From contig JANXBU010000003.1 in assembly GCA_025060505.1 (NCBI GenBank), positions 62,001 to 126,000 on the forward strand: a stretch of DNA of 64,000 bases, written 5' to 3'. The translations under genes and the position numbers were made by a program. Below, one piece after another: positions 1-8,939 of the stretch; the stretch's first letter is position 1; each line of letters begins with the position of its first letter. The notes under the pieces were generated by a model. That model ran no database searches and was not told the origin of the DNA. It saw only the letters and a list, made by a program, of their open reading frames with translations. This DNA is from Candidatus Calescibacterium sp. Lineage in GTDB: Bacteria > Calescibacteriota > Calescibacteriia > Calescibacteriales > Calescibacteriaceae.

Positions 1-173
1 AGATAAAAAAAACATGGAACATTGAAGCAGCTAAGGAAGTTGCAAAGATATTAGCTCAGAGAATGATTCAAAAGGGTATTAAGAAAGCTGTGTTTGATAG
101 AAGATTTAGAAAATATCATGGAAAGCTCAAAGCATTTGCTGATACACTAAGAGAAGGAGGTGTTGATTTCTAA
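1..173 (+). CDS. rplR: 50S ribosomal protein L18, C-terminal part (cut by window edge)
   Basis: An open frame enters the window and stops at 171-173. Its last 56 or so residues contain the basic helix region and end in REGGVDF, which matches the usual L18 C-terminus (REAGLEF type). L18 binds 5S rRNA in the large subunit. The stop codon TAA shares its last base with the ATG of the next gene, rpsE, so the two are translationally coupled as in the standard spc operon order L18-S5. The start lies outside the window. Confidence 0.93.
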   Translation, partial: IKKTWNIEAAKEVAKILAQRMIQKGIKKAVFDRRFRKYHGKLKAFADTLREGGVDF

Positions 174-742
174 TGGGTAAGTGGGGTAAGAACGGAAGAA
201 TGTACGCAGGAGAAGCTTACAAATATCTTGAAAAATATCTCCCTACACAAGACGATGAGATTGTAGAAAGAGTCATAGAAACTAGCAGGGTCACGCGTGT
301 TACAAAGGGAGGAAAAAGATCAACATATAGAGCATTTTGCATTGTGGGTAATCAGAAGGGTGCTGTTGGATATGGAATTGGGAAAGCTCCGGAACCTGCT
401 GATGCAATAAGAAAAGCTGTAAACAGAGCTAAAAAAAATATGTATCTTGTTCCTATGGTGGGCGGGACTATTCCACATGAGGTGGAGGGAAGATTTTCTA
501 CATCTCGTATAATAATGAAACCAGCTGCTCCGGGAACTGGAATAATTGCCGGCGGTGTTGCAAGAACTCTACTTTCTGCTGCTGGTGTTAAAGATATACT
601 CACAAAATCAATTGGAGGGAATAATCCTATAAATCTAGTTAACGCCATGTTTGATGCTTTTTCAAAACTCAGAACTCTATCATTTCAAGCTAAACTGAGA
701 GGAAAGAAAACAAGAGAATTGCTTTCTTCTTCAACATCGTAA
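173..742 (+). CDS. rpsE: 30S ribosomal protein S5
   Basis: This 189-residue protein has the typical length of S5. The N-terminal dsRNA-binding fold includes RVTKGGKRSTYRAF and the glycine-rich VGYGIGKA loop; the C-terminal half has the conserved GTGIIAGG stretch and ends in a lysine-rich tail. S5 sits in the 30S subunit and acts in decoding fidelity and in translocation. An AAGGAGG sequence lies about 12 nt upstream of the ATG, inside rplR. The usual next genes rpmD, rplO and secY do not follow; the next coding region, 164 bp away, is aroKB. Confidence 0.98.
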   Translation: MGKWGKNGRMYAGEAYKYLEKYLPTQDDEIVERVIETSRVTRVTKGGKRSTYRAFCIVGNQKGAVGYGIGKAPEPADAIRKAVNRAKKNMYLVPMVGGTIPHEVEGRFSTSRIIMKPAAPGTGIIAGGVARTLLSAAGVKDILTKSIGGNNPINLVNAMFDAFSKLRTLSFQAKLRGKKTRELLSSSTS

Positions 743-815
743 TCTCCACTGAATTATACAAAAATTCTTTATAAAATAAGGAAGCCTAATGCCCAATTCT
801 CTTCTATTTAGATTG

Positions 816-851
816 TATATTGCGATTCAGTTAATATATAAACGCAATATA
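816..851. repeat. 9-bp inverted repeat upstream of aroKB
   Basis: TATATTGCG at 816-824 is repeated as the exact reverse complement CGCAATATA at 843-851, with an 18-nt AT-rich spacer. It lies between rpsE and aroKB, 56 bp before the aroKB start. It has no following T-tract, so it is more like an operator than a terminator. No regulator can be assigned. Confidence 0.35.
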
Positions 852-906
852 TTTTCAAATTTGCGACAAATTCAGATAATTTCAATAAATTGAAACTTCT
901 TCTGAT

Positions 907-2514
907 ATGATCATCTTTCTTACCGGATTGCCCGGAGTTGGAAAATCAACAGTAGGTAGGATTGTTGCTGAAAAACTAAAATATTCTTTTGTAGAACTTG
1001 ATCAACTCATAGAGAAAAAAACGGGTAAATCTATACCGGAGTTGTTTTCGGTTGACGAAAAGTTTTTCAGATTTTGGGAGTCAAAAGTCTTGAAGGAAGT
1101 TGTGGATGGTTTATCAAACTCTGTTGTATCCCTTGGGGGAGGTGCTATCATTCTCAAAGAGAATTTAGATTTGATAAGACAAAAGGGCATTGTTGTGAAT
1201 CTAACAGCGCAAGTTCAGCAGATACTCAAACGTATTGAATCAGATACATCAAGACCAATTTTGTATGGAGATAAGAGAAGTAGACTTGAAACTATTGCAT
1301 CAGATAGAGAGAAGCTTTACAGGATCTGTGATTTCTCTGTGGATACATCAGATATTTCACCCGAAATCGCTGCTGAAAGAATACTGCATTTTCTGAGTGA
1401 GTTTTCTAATATCAGATCTATTAGGGTAAACCTTTATGATAGATCGTATGATATTCTTATTGGTTCAAATCTACCAAAATCAATAATACAAAATAGGGTA
1501 AAGAGAAATCTTCCGGACCTGAAGAAAGTTGTCATAATTACATCTCCTTCTATAAAATATGTTTCATTGAACGGGGTTTCATTATATGGTCGTGTGAAAG
1601 CTATTTTTGAAACATCAGAGGTTGTTGAGGTAGATCTTCCGGAAGGTGAGCAGACAAAAGATATTCTCTATGCTATACATCTTTGGAACAAATTTACAGA
1701 AAAAGAGATCAGAAAAAGTGATCTTATCGTTGTTGTTGGAGGTGGAGTTTTAGGAGACCTTGTTGGTTTTGTAGCATCTACTTATCTTAGAGGTGTCAAA
1801 TATATAAATGTTCCAACAACTCTTCTTTCTCAGGTTGACTCTTCAATAGGTGGAAAAACAGGAGTAAATACAGAAATAGCAAAAAATATGGTTGGCACTA
1901 TATATCAACCATTTCTGGTTTTGAGTGATATAGACTTCATAAAAACTCTTCCGAAAAGTGAGTTTTTCTCTGGTATGGGCGAAGTTCTAAAATATGCTGT
2001 ATCATCTGATAGATATCTTTTTGATTTTGTTTCAGAAAGAATAGATGATATAATGAACAGAGATCAGGATGTTATAAAAAATATGGTTTCTCTATGCGCA
2101 AAGATAAAAGGAGATATAGTTTCTGCTGATGAATATGAGGAAAAAGGTTTACGTTTTGTTCTGAATTTTGGACATACAATAGGTCATGCCATTGAATCTG
2201 CTAATAACTTCAAGATACCACATGGGATTGCTGTTGCCAAAGGTTCAATTTTCGAGACAAAAATATCAGACAAAATACTTGGAAAAAATCTTTATCCACA
2301 GGTTCTTGATTTCGCGAGAGCTCTTGGATTTGATGAGCAATTTGAAATCAAGGATGTGAAAAGGTTTATTTCTGCTCTAAAAGTTGATAAGAAAACCAGA
2401 GCAGAATACATAAACTTCATACTGATTGAAGATATAGGTAAAGGCAGGTTGGAAAGAATAAAGATCAGCGAATTTGTAAGTATACTCAAAGAGGTGCTGA
2501 AAATAGATCTATAA
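907..2514 (+). CDS. aroKB: Shikimate kinase / 3-dehydroquinate synthase fusion (AroKB)
   Basis: A 535-residue fusion of two shikimate-pathway enzymes. Residues 1 to about 165 are shikimate kinase, with Walker A GLPGVGKST and the conserved SLGGGAI loop. Residues of about 175-535 are 3-dehydroquinate synthase, with the NAD-binding GGGVLGDLVGF, the PTTLLSQVDSSIGGKTGVN segment and the zinc-ligand motif NFGHTIGHAIE. The two activities catalyse steps 5 and 2 of chorismate synthesis. The domain order kinase first, synthase second is known from Thermotoga-type AroKB proteins. No Shine-Dalgarno sequence is visible before the ATG. The c-di-GMP gene downstream starts 38 bp after the stop. Confidence 0.96.
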   Translation: MIIFLTGLPGVGKSTVGRIVAEKLKYSFVELDQLIEKKTGKSIPELFSVDEKFFRFWESKVLKEVVDGLSNSVVSLGGGAIILKENLDLIRQKGIVVNLTAQVQQILKRIESDTSRPILYGDKRSRLETIASDREKLYRICDFSVDTSDISPEIAAERILHFLSEFSNIRSIRVNLYDRSYDILIGSNLPKSIIQNRVKRNLPDLKKVVIITSPSIKYVSLNGVSLYGRVKAIFETSEVVEVDLPEGEQTKDILYAIHLWNKFTEKEIRKSDLIVVVGGGVLGDLVGFVASTYLRGVKYINVPTTLLSQVDSSIGGKTGVNTEIAKNMVGTIYQPFLVLSDIDFIKTLPKSEFFSGMGEVLKYAVSSDRYLFDFVSERIDDIMNRDQDVIKNMVSLCAKIKGDIVSADEYEEKGLRFVLNFGHTIGHAIESANNFKIPHGIAVAKGSIFETKISDKILGKNLYPQVLDFARALGFDEQFEIKDVKRFISALKVDKKTRAEYINFILIEDIGKGRLERIKISEFVSILKEVLKIDL

Positions 2515-2552
2515 ACTTCTTGGAGTTTTTTTATAATTATATTTGTGTTTCT

Positions 2553-3413
2553 ATGCCCGTTCATGAGATAACAGATGCTACTGATATAACTCAGATAAAG
2601 AAAGAAGATAAAGACTCTGAAAGAGTAGCTGTTTTAGTAGTTGAGAGTCCGCCAGATCTTATTGGTAGAGAGTTTTTAGCAGATTCGGTTGGAATAATCG
2701 GAAGATCATCTAATGCAAACATTGTTATTCCGGAAAAAAGTGTTTCAAGAAAACATGCTTTCTATGAATTTGATCCAAGGCTTCAGAAGATTTTCATAAA
2801 AGATTTGAATTCTACAAATTCAACATTTGTAAATGGTAAGAAAATAACATCTGCGTATGTGAACGCGGGGGATAGGATCAGTTTGGGAAAAGTAGTCCTG
2901 AGATTTGATTTGAGAACAAGAGCTGAGCAGAATTTGAGAGAAAAAATCAAAAAACAAGCCGTATATGATCTTCTTACAGGTATTTTGAACAGAAGCGCAC
3001 TTGAGCAAGAAATCAAAAAACTTATTATGAATTCAGAAAATTTTTGTCTTATCTTTATAGACCTTGATAACTTCAAGCAAATAAATGATACATTTGGACA
3101 TCAGAAGGGAGACGAACTTCTCAAATCTTTTTCATCTATCTTGAAGAATTCAATAAGAGAAACAGATATAGCAGGGAGATATGGTGGAGATGAGATTGTT
3201 TTGGTTCTAAGAAAAATAAATTCAAATATCGCAAAAGATATTATGAATAGAATCAGAGAAAATTTCAGAAAGCACTTTTCAGAATATGAAAAGATAGGAT
3301 TTAATTTCTCTTATGGTGTTTCTGAGTTTCCAAAAGATGCAGAAACAATGGAAGAACTAATAATGAGGGCAGACCAGAGACTTTACGAAGATAAAAAAAG
3401 AAGGAAAAAGTGA
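2553..3413 (+). CDS. FHA-domain diguanylate cyclase (GGDEF)
   Basis: An N-terminal FHA phosphothreonine-binding domain (about residues 35-110; GRSSNANIVI, SVSRKH, NSTFVNGKKI) is followed by a GGDEF domain (about 125-286). The signature is GGDEI, preceded at the correct five-residue distance by RETD, a canonical RxxD inhibitory I-site. It should make c-di-GMP from GTP, with product inhibition, and be recruited or controlled through phosphothreonine partners; a Ser/Thr kinase is encoded at 60523-61950. An upstream TTG at 2520 would add 11 residues, but the ATG at 2553 is preferred because TATAAT (2532-2537) lies just before it, suggesting an almost leaderless transcript. No signal peptide or membrane segment is visible. 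Confidence 0.93.
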   Translation: MPVHEITDATDITQIKKEDKDSERVAVLVVESPPDLIGREFLADSVGIIGRSSNANIVIPEKSVSRKHAFYEFDPRLQKIFIKDLNSTNSTFVNGKKITSAYVNAGDRISLGKVVLRFDLRTRAEQNLREKIKKQAVYDLLTGILNRSALEQEIKKLIMNSENFCLIFIDLDNFKQINDTFGHQKGDELLKSFSSILKNSIRETDIAGRYGGDEIVLVLRKINSNIAKDIMNRIRENFRKHFSEYEKIGFNFSYGVSEFPKDAETMEELIMRADQRLYEDKKRRKK

Positions 3414-3460
3414 AACAGATCAATTTACTTGCTTTATACTGAATTCTATATTATGTGTTA

Positions 3461-5122
3461 TCAGCATCTTCCAAATTTTTTTTCGAGTTCTTCGATATCT
3501 AACTTTATAACAGCTGGTCTTCCATGCGGACATCTTTGATCTACATCAAAATCTTGTAGGATTTGTAAGATATCCCAGTGATCTAATTTATCTCCGCTTC
3601 TTATTACGGTTCGGCAAGCTACGCCCGCCAGAAAGTTTTCTATTTTTTTCATCTCAAATCCTTCCGAGAACTCCATCAGAAAATCTGAGAGCTCAAATCC
3701 AGAAAGATAATATGGTATTGAAGATATTTTTATCTTAGAGTTTTCAATATCAGCTGAAATGTTTAGTCCGATCTTTTCAAAATCTTCTTTTCTATCAAGT
3801 ATCTTCATTATCACATTTTTCGGAAGAGTTACTTCAAATGGTATAGCAAACCTCAGAACTTCATTCTTTTGTATTTTCTGAAATTTCTCTTTGAGTTCTC
3901 TGAAATATCTTCCTTCGTGGTATGCGTGAAGGTCAACAAAATAAATTTCACCATCAAATTCAACTATTGAAAAAATTCCTTTTATAACTGCCAGAACTTT
4001 TAATGCTTTTTTGTGTTCAAATATTGAAGTGTTTGTTGTCATCTGTGCTTGTGTTTGAGATTGACTTATTTGAGTTTTCTGGTTATCTTGCAAGCCTATA
4101 TTTTGCTCTTCTGTTATGTATTTTTGTGTATCAGATGTTTCAATTCTCGCTAGGTATCTGTGTCTTATTGCTTCTTCAATAGATGTTATTATGAGCTCTT
4201 TTATTTTTGTTGGAGCTCTCCATCTCACTTCTGTTTTTGTTGGATTTACATTGACATCATACATTTCTGGTGGGGCATTTATAAAAATTATGTAATCAGA
4301 GTTTTTCAAGAAATTGAATTTTGATATGGCTGAAAATACAGTTTTGTCTCTTATATATCTTTTGTTAAGAAATATCCATTTTCCTATGCCAGTTTTCTCT
4401 CCCCAGATTATTCCTTCTATTCCTATGTTCCCTACATGAAAATTGATATCTATTTTGCTGCTGTTTTTGTTTTCTCCGAAAAGTGATTTTATTGTTTCTT
4501 CAAGACTTCTTCTAGGTTTCAGATTCAAAACTGTTTCTCCATCTCTTGTAAGCTTGAATCCGATATTTGGAAAAGCCAGAGCGTATCTTGATACAACTTC
4601 TGTGATATACGAGAATTCAACCTGATCTGTTGATAGAAACTTTTTTCTCGCAGGTGTATTGTAGAAAAGATCTTTTACTATAATTTGTGTTCCTGGTTCA
4701 ATGTACAGCTTTTTCACATGTGTTATTTTTCCGCCTTCCGCTGAGACCTCCGTTCCAAGTTCCTGATTTTTTGTCCGCGTTCTTATTATGATTTTTGAGA
4801 CCGTTGCTATTGAAAAAAGCGCTTCTCCTCTGAATCCGAAGGTTGTTATGAAGTTCAGATCTTCTTCTTTTGATATTTTACTTGTTGCGTGTTTGTGAAG
4901 ACACAAAACAGCATCTTTCTCACTCATTCCATCACCATTGTCAAAAACAGAAATAAAATCTTTTCCTTTTACGTTTACGTCTATCTGTGTAGCGTTCGCA
5001 TCAATGGAATTTTCAACAAGTTCTTTTACTACGGCGGAAGGTCTATCTATAACTTCTCCCGCTGCTATCAGAGAAGCAACTTTTTCGGGAAGTATGAAAA
5101 TTTTCTGTTCATCTGTTTTCAC
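3461..5122 (-). CDS. mutL: DNA mismatch repair protein MutL
   Basis: A 553-residue MutL with the N-terminal GHKL ATPase (AAGEVIDRP, ELVENSIDA, DNGDGM, GFRGEAL) and the C-terminal dimerization/endonuclease region. The C-terminal part has ACRTVIRSGDKL and CPHGRP, both typical of the metal site in endonuclease-type MutL. The main motif reads DLHAYHEGRYFRE where DQHAxxExxxxE is expected, so the second glutamate is shifted by one. Translation starts at GTG 5122; upstream TTTACC and TAATAT spaced by 17 bp look like a promoter giving a very short leader. It is divergent from the GDP-fucose synthase gene and convergent with the FHA-GGDEF gene. No mutS is nearby. Confidence 0.96.
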   Translation of the reverse strand: MKTDEQKIFILPEKVASLIAAGEVIDRPSAVVKELVENSIDANATQIDVNVKGKDFISVFDNGDGMSEKDAVLCLHKHATSKISKEEDLNFITTFGFRGEALFSIATVSKIIIRTRTKNQELGTEVSAEGGKITHVKKLYIEPGTQIIVKDLFYNTPARKKFLSTDQVEFSYITEVVSRYALAFPNIGFKLTRDGETVLNLKPRRSLEETIKSLFGENKNSSKIDINFHVGNIGIEGIIWGEKTGIGKWIFLNKRYIRDKTVFSAISKFNFLKNSDYIIFINAPPEMYDVNVNPTKTEVRWRAPTKIKELIITSIEEAIRHRYLARIETSDTQKYITEEQNIGLQDNQKTQISQSQTQAQMTTNTSIFEHKKALKVLAVIKGIFSIVEFDGEIYFVDLHAYHEGRYFRELKEKFQKIQKNEVLRFAIPFEVTLPKNVIMKILDRKEDFEKIGLNISADIENSKIKISSIPYYLSGFELSDFLMEFSEGFEMKKIENFLAGVACRTVIRSGDKLDHWDILQILQDFDVDQRCPHGRPAVIKLDIEELEKKFGRC

Positions 5123-5206
5123 TAATTATGATATATTATCTTTCTTTCCTTTGTTGGTAAATTATAATTTGTTTCAAGTTATTCATAAATTTTTATTTAT
5201 TTTAAG

Positions 5207-6316
5207 ATGCAATCTGATTCAAAGATAGTGGTTTTCGGAGCAAGTGGTCTTGTTGGAAATTCAATATTAAAGAAGCTAATAAACAGAGGATACAAAAATA
5301 TTGTATCTGTTTACAGAACGAAGCTACCTGAGGTAGATGGGAACACTAAACTCGTGAAATTGGATTTGATAAGACAGCAAGAGGTAGAAGATTTTTTTCA
5401 GAGAGAAAAACCTGAATATGTTTTCTTTGCGGCTTCTCGTGTTGGTGGTATTTACGCTAATAGTACCTACAAAGCTGATTTCATTTATGAGAACATAATT
5501 ATTGCTGCGAATGTGATCCACTCATCTTTCAAATTCGGGGTCAGAAAGCTTCTTAATCTTGGTTCATCTTGTATATATCCTAGGAACTCTCCTCAACCAA
5601 TGAAAGAAGAATATCTTCTAACGGGGATGCTTGAAGCAACAAACGAACCTTACGCAATAGCAAAAATATCAGCAATAAAACTTTGTAGGTACTATAATGA
5701 ACAATATGGGACAAATTTTATTTCTGTTATGCCAACGAATCTGTATGGTCCAGGGGATAATTTTGACCTGATGAATTCGCATGTTCTTCCTGCACTTATA
5801 AGAAAATTTCATCTCGGAAAACTCATCTTGAATGAAGACTGGGAAAACCTATATTTAGATATCAGGAGAAGACCCATAGATTCTCTTGATAGAAATTCAA
5901 AAAGAGAAGATATTTTAGCTGTTCTTAGAAGATATGGTGTAGATAAAGGTACTGTTTATGTATGGGGAACTGGGGAAGTTTACAGAGAATTTCTTTATGT
6001 TGAAGATATGGCTGATGCTTGTGTTTTCCTGATGGAGAAAATAGATGCAAAGGATATGAAAAAAATATCCCCAGACTTTTTTGTAAATGTTGGTGTTGGA
6101 GAGGACATAAAAATAAAGGATCTAGCAAAAATGGTAAAGGAAGTTGTTGGTTTTTCAGGAAAAATAGAACATGATCTTACAAAGCCAGATGGTGTTCCGA
6201 GAAAGCTGCTCGATATAAGCAAGATCAGAGAACTTGGTTGGGAGCCAAAGCTCAAAGATATAATAGAGGGAATAAAAATAACTTATCAGTGGTATTTGAA
6301 AGATATTCACTCATAA
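5207..6316 (+). CDS. fcl: GDP-L-fucose synthase (GDP-4-keto-6-deoxymannose epimerase/reductase)
   Basis: A 369-residue short-chain dehydrogenase of the extended type. It has the Rossmann motif GASGLVG, the catalytic LGSSCIYP segment and the YAIAK (YxxxK) pair, and the family stretch PTNLYGPGDNFD. The reaction converts GDP-4-keto-6-deoxy-mannose to GDP-L-fucose with NADPH for surface polysaccharide. It is longer than E. coli Fcl because of an insert of roughly 45 residues (about 207-250) before the VWGTG-YREFLYVEDMA region, seen in some bacterial homologs. No gmd gene lies nearby. A different 6-deoxy sugar product is possible. Confidence 0.92.
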   Translation: MQSDSKIVVFGASGLVGNSILKKLINRGYKNIVSVYRTKLPEVDGNTKLVKLDLIRQQEVEDFFQREKPEYVFFAASRVGGIYANSTYKADFIYENIIIAANVIHSSFKFGVRKLLNLGSSCIYPRNSPQPMKEEYLLTGMLEATNEPYAIAKISAIKLCRYYNEQYGTNFISVMPTNLYGPGDNFDLMNSHVLPALIRKFHLGKLILNEDWENLYLDIRRRPIDSLDRNSKREDILAVLRRYGVDKGTVYVWGTGEVYREFLYVEDMADACVFLMEKIDAKDMKKISPDFFVNVGVGEDIKIKDLAKMVKEVVGFSGKIEHDLTKPDGVPRKLLDISKIRELGWEPKLKDIIEGIKITYQWYLKDIHS

Positions 6317-6371
6317 CTTTCTGAGAACTGCTGAAAGGATTTTTTCAATTTTTAATTTTTTGTATTTGTGG

Positions 6372-6458
6372 GCCGAGGTGGCGGAATTGGCAGACGCGTA
6401 GGACTCAGGATCCTATGGGGGAAACCCCGTGCGGGTTCAACTCCCGCCCTCGGCACCA
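6372..6458 (+). tRNA. tRNA-Leu (anticodon CAG)
   Basis: A class II tRNA with acceptor pairs GCCGAGG / CCTCGGC, the anticodon stem TAGGA / TCCTA closing the loop CTCAGGA (anticodon CAG), a long variable arm and an encoded CCA end. It follows the fucose synthase gene by 55 bp. In contrast to the other four tRNAs here, no coding region starts directly behind it. Confidence 0.97.
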
Positions 6459-6613
6459 AATGCAATAGAATTCACCGAATAATTAAATATAAACAAAGAT
6501 AATCCTACTCTGATGCAAACAAAAGGTCTAGCCAAATGAGATAAAGAAAAAATCAAAGCTTCTCTGCATATAAAAAGGAGATTTCCTACGATTTAGATAC
6601 CTGTAATCTATAG

Positions 6614-6647
6614 GGCAAAAAATCTGAATTTACAAATATATTTTGCC
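6614..6647. repeat. 7-bp inverted repeat just upstream of the nuoE-like gene
   Basis: GGCAAAA at 6614-6620 faces TTTTGCC at 6641-6647, 23 bp before the start codon at 6670. The position between a likely promoter and the start suggests an operator, but a repeat this short can occur by chance. The rest of the 6459-6669 gap shows nothing recognisable. Confidence 0.25.
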
Positions 6648-6669
6648 TTTATAAAAAATATATAAAAAT

Positions 6670-7302
6670 ATGGCAAAAAGGCGTATAGGTATAACACATA
6701 TACACTCACCTGATGAGCAAGTTCCTTTTGAGTTCCTTCCAGCAGAATATGGTGTATATAAAGATAATCTCAAAGAATGGGCAAATGAACACTATATTGC
6801 AAAAAGATTTCCTAAAAAGGGAAGTATAACAGAGGAAGAAAAAAACAGGATAAAAAGTTTCTTTGAAACAAGAAGAAAGGAATTCCCAGACGGAACATCT
6901 GCTTTGCTTCCGGTTCTGAACGACATAAAGAAGAACTACGGTGTAGTTTATACAGAATATATGGATGAGGTGGCGAACCTGTTTGGTGTTCATCCGTCTT
7001 ATGTTCTTGGGGTTGCCACTTTTTATACAATGCTTGAAGGCTTTGATGGAAAAGCAGAAATATATGTATGCAATTCTCTTCCTTGCTATCTTCAAGGTTC
7101 AGAGGAAATTTTGCAAGAGTTCCTGAGGAAGGCAGACGATGAAGTAGAAATAAGAGAATGGGTTTGCCTTGGAAGATGTGAGTTTGCTCCAGTTGTTCAT
7201 ATTCCATATACAGAAAAGTCGTTTGGGCACGTTACCAAAGAAGATGTTGAGCAGATAATAAAAATATCTAAGGAAGTTTGTCCTTGGAGGAACAAAAAAT
7301 AA
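6670..7302 (+). CDS. nuoE: NuoE-like NADH dehydrogenase 24-kDa subunit (thioredoxin-like [2Fe-2S])
   Basis: This 210-residue protein has the 24-kDa subunit layout: a helical N-terminal part (about 50-110) with the motif GVHPSYVLGVATFYTM, then a thioredoxin-like [2Fe-2S] domain. The four cluster ligands are visible as CNSLPC (CxxxxC) and CLGRC (CxxxC). Such subunits pass electrons from NADH/FMN in complex I, or serve in NAD-linked formate dehydrogenases and hydrogenases. No nuoF or other partner is adjacent, so which complex it joins cannot be told. The ATG has no Shine-Dalgarno sequence; a TATAAA-rich stretch lies immediately upstream. Confidence 0.9.
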   Translation: MAKRRIGITHIHSPDEQVPFEFLPAEYGVYKDNLKEWANEHYIAKRFPKKGSITEEEKNRIKSFFETRRKEFPDGTSALLPVLNDIKKNYGVVYTEYMDEVANLFGVHPSYVLGVATFYTMLEGFDGKAEIYVCNSLPCYLQGSEEILQEFLRKADDEVEIREWVCLGRCEFAPVVHIPYTEKSFGHVTKEDVEQIIKISKEVCPWRNKK

Positions 7303-7445
7303 ATTTCTTTAAAAATGTTTCTGTACTGAAACTTAAAAGGAATTTTTTTGAAACATCACATTATGATTGACTATAAATCCTGAAAATAAAATTTTACTTT
7401 CGAGTAGGAACAAAATTTGCAATAATTGTTGAGGAGGTACGAAGT

Positions 7446-8174
7446 ATGGATAATGTAAGATATGCTTTGAAGGAAGATCAAATAGAACAAGCGGCTCAAA
7501 GTTTAGAAACAGCATCGGCGGAAGAAATAATAAAGTGGGCTGTTCAGAATTTTGGAAATAGGTTGGCAATTGGTTGTTCTCTTGGTGCAGAAGATATGGT
7601 CATTATGGATATCGCTGTAAAAATAAAACCAGATGTTCCATTTCTTTTCTTAGATACAGATTTTCATTTTGCAGATACACTCGAACTTCTTGAAAAAGCC
7701 AAGAGAAAGTATGGAGCTAATATAATTGCACTCAAATCTGAATATACACCGGAGGAGCAAGCAAAGAAATTTGGTCCTCAGCTTTTTTTCACAGAACCGA
7801 ATTTATGCTGTACTTTGAGAAAAGTTATGCCGCTTAAATCCGCTCTTTTAAATTACGAAGCTTGGATCACCGGGATAAGAAGAGAACAAGCTCCAACCAG
7901 GCGCAATGCAAAAGTTGTTGAACAGGACAAAGTCTTTGGTCTCATAAAAGTAAATCCACTTGTCAGATGGACTCATCAGGATGTTTGGGACTACATAAAG
8001 AGAAACTCAGTTCCGTACAATCGCTTGCATGATATGGGATATCCTTCAATTGGTTGTGCTCCTTGCACTCAACCTGTAAAACCGGGGCAAGATCCAAGAT
8101 CTGGTAGATGGGCTGGAACAGGAAAGACAGAGTGTGGACTCCACTCAGAAAAAGATATTGCAAAGCTAACATAA
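7446..8174 (+). CDS. cysH: Phosphoadenylyl/adenylyl-sulfate reductase (thioredoxin), [4Fe-4S] type
   Basis: A 242-residue CysH-family protein with the PP-loop-like IGCSLGAEDMV region and the four cysteines of the [4Fe-4S] APS-reductase subtype: a CC pair (LCCTLRKV) and CAPC, followed by the catalytic ECGLH near the C-terminus. The cysteine pairs favour adenylyl sulfate rather than PAPS as substrate. The enzyme releases sulfite for cysteine synthesis. It has a good Shine-Dalgarno sequence (GAGGAGGT) ahead of the ATG. pyrE starts 15 bp after the stop and is probably cotranscribed. No sulfate adenylyltransferase is in the window. Confidence 0.94.
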   Translation: MDNVRYALKEDQIEQAAQSLETASAEEIIKWAVQNFGNRLAIGCSLGAEDMVIMDIAVKIKPDVPFLFLDTDFHFADTLELLEKAKRKYGANIIALKSEYTPEEQAKKFGPQLFFTEPNLCCTLRKVMPLKSALLNYEAWITGIRREQAPTRRNAKVVEQDKVFGLIKVNPLVRWTHQDVWDYIKRNSVPYNRLHDMGYPSIGCAPCTQPVKPGQDPRSGRWAGTGKTECGLHSEKDIAKLT

Positions 8175-8189
8175 TTTGCTTGTATCTTA

Positions 8190-8732
8190 ATGTCACAATT
8201 TGATGCTAAAGAAAGAATATTACAAATAATAAAGCAGAAAGCTGTACTGAGGGGTAAATTTATTCTATCATCTGGGAAGGAATCAGACTATTACATAGAT
8301 ATAAAAAAGGTTTCTTTTGATGGTGAGTTTTTGGAACTTGTTTCAGATATTATAGCTGATCTGATATTTAGCAATTTCAAAACTTGTGATGTTGCTGGTG
8401 TAGAGCTTGGAGGAGTTCCTCTTGTTTCTGCTACTGTATTGAAGATCAAACAAAAGGGATTTGATTCAAAAGGTGTTATTATCAGAAAAAATCCGAAAGA
8501 ATACGGAACACAAAAATGGATAGAGGGACCGGACAACATCAGCAAAGTTGTTCTTATAGAAGATGTGATAACTACAGGTGCAACTACTCTTTCTGCAATA
8601 GATAAACTAAGGCAAAACGGAATAGAAGCCGAGGGGGTTATATGTGTTGTAAACAGGGGTGGGCTTCGAAACATAGCTGATAAGAACATCAAAGCAATGA
8701 GTATATTTGAGTTGCAAGATATAATCTCATGA
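8190..8732 (+). CDS. pyrE: Orotate phosphoribosyltransferase
   Basis: A 180-residue type I phosphoribosyltransferase. The PRPP-binding signature VVLIEDVITTGATT is at about residues 117-130, and the N-terminal part has the LSSGKESDYYIDIKK segment typical of PyrE; VELGGVP forms the conserved flexible region. It joins orotate to PRPP to give OMP in pyrimidine synthesis. It sits 15 bp behind cysH in the same direction. The stretch 8733-8939 after it holds no recognisable feature. Confidence 0.96.
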   Translation: MSQFDAKERILQIIKQKAVLRGKFILSSGKESDYYIDIKKVSFDGEFLELVSDIIADLIFSNFKTCDVAGVELGGVPLVSATVLKIKQKGFDSKGVIIRKNPKEYGTQKWIEGPDNISKVVLIEDVITTGATTLSAIDKLRQNGIEAEGVICVVNRGGLRNIADKNIKAMSIFELQDIIS

Positions 8733-8939
8733 GCTGGTTTGAACTTTATTTTGTTTTCATAAATGTTTTTGTGGATAAACTTTGAGAATATCATTCTTGT
8801 TCCCAAATATGCAAAGCTATCTTTCAGAGATTGCTGTTTGTGATGTTTTCCAAAATATTTGAGATTGAGCAAATACATCAGTATTATTGCTGAAAAATTT
8901 GTAATTAATTTTATTAATCTCCATTCTTGACGTATTGGA

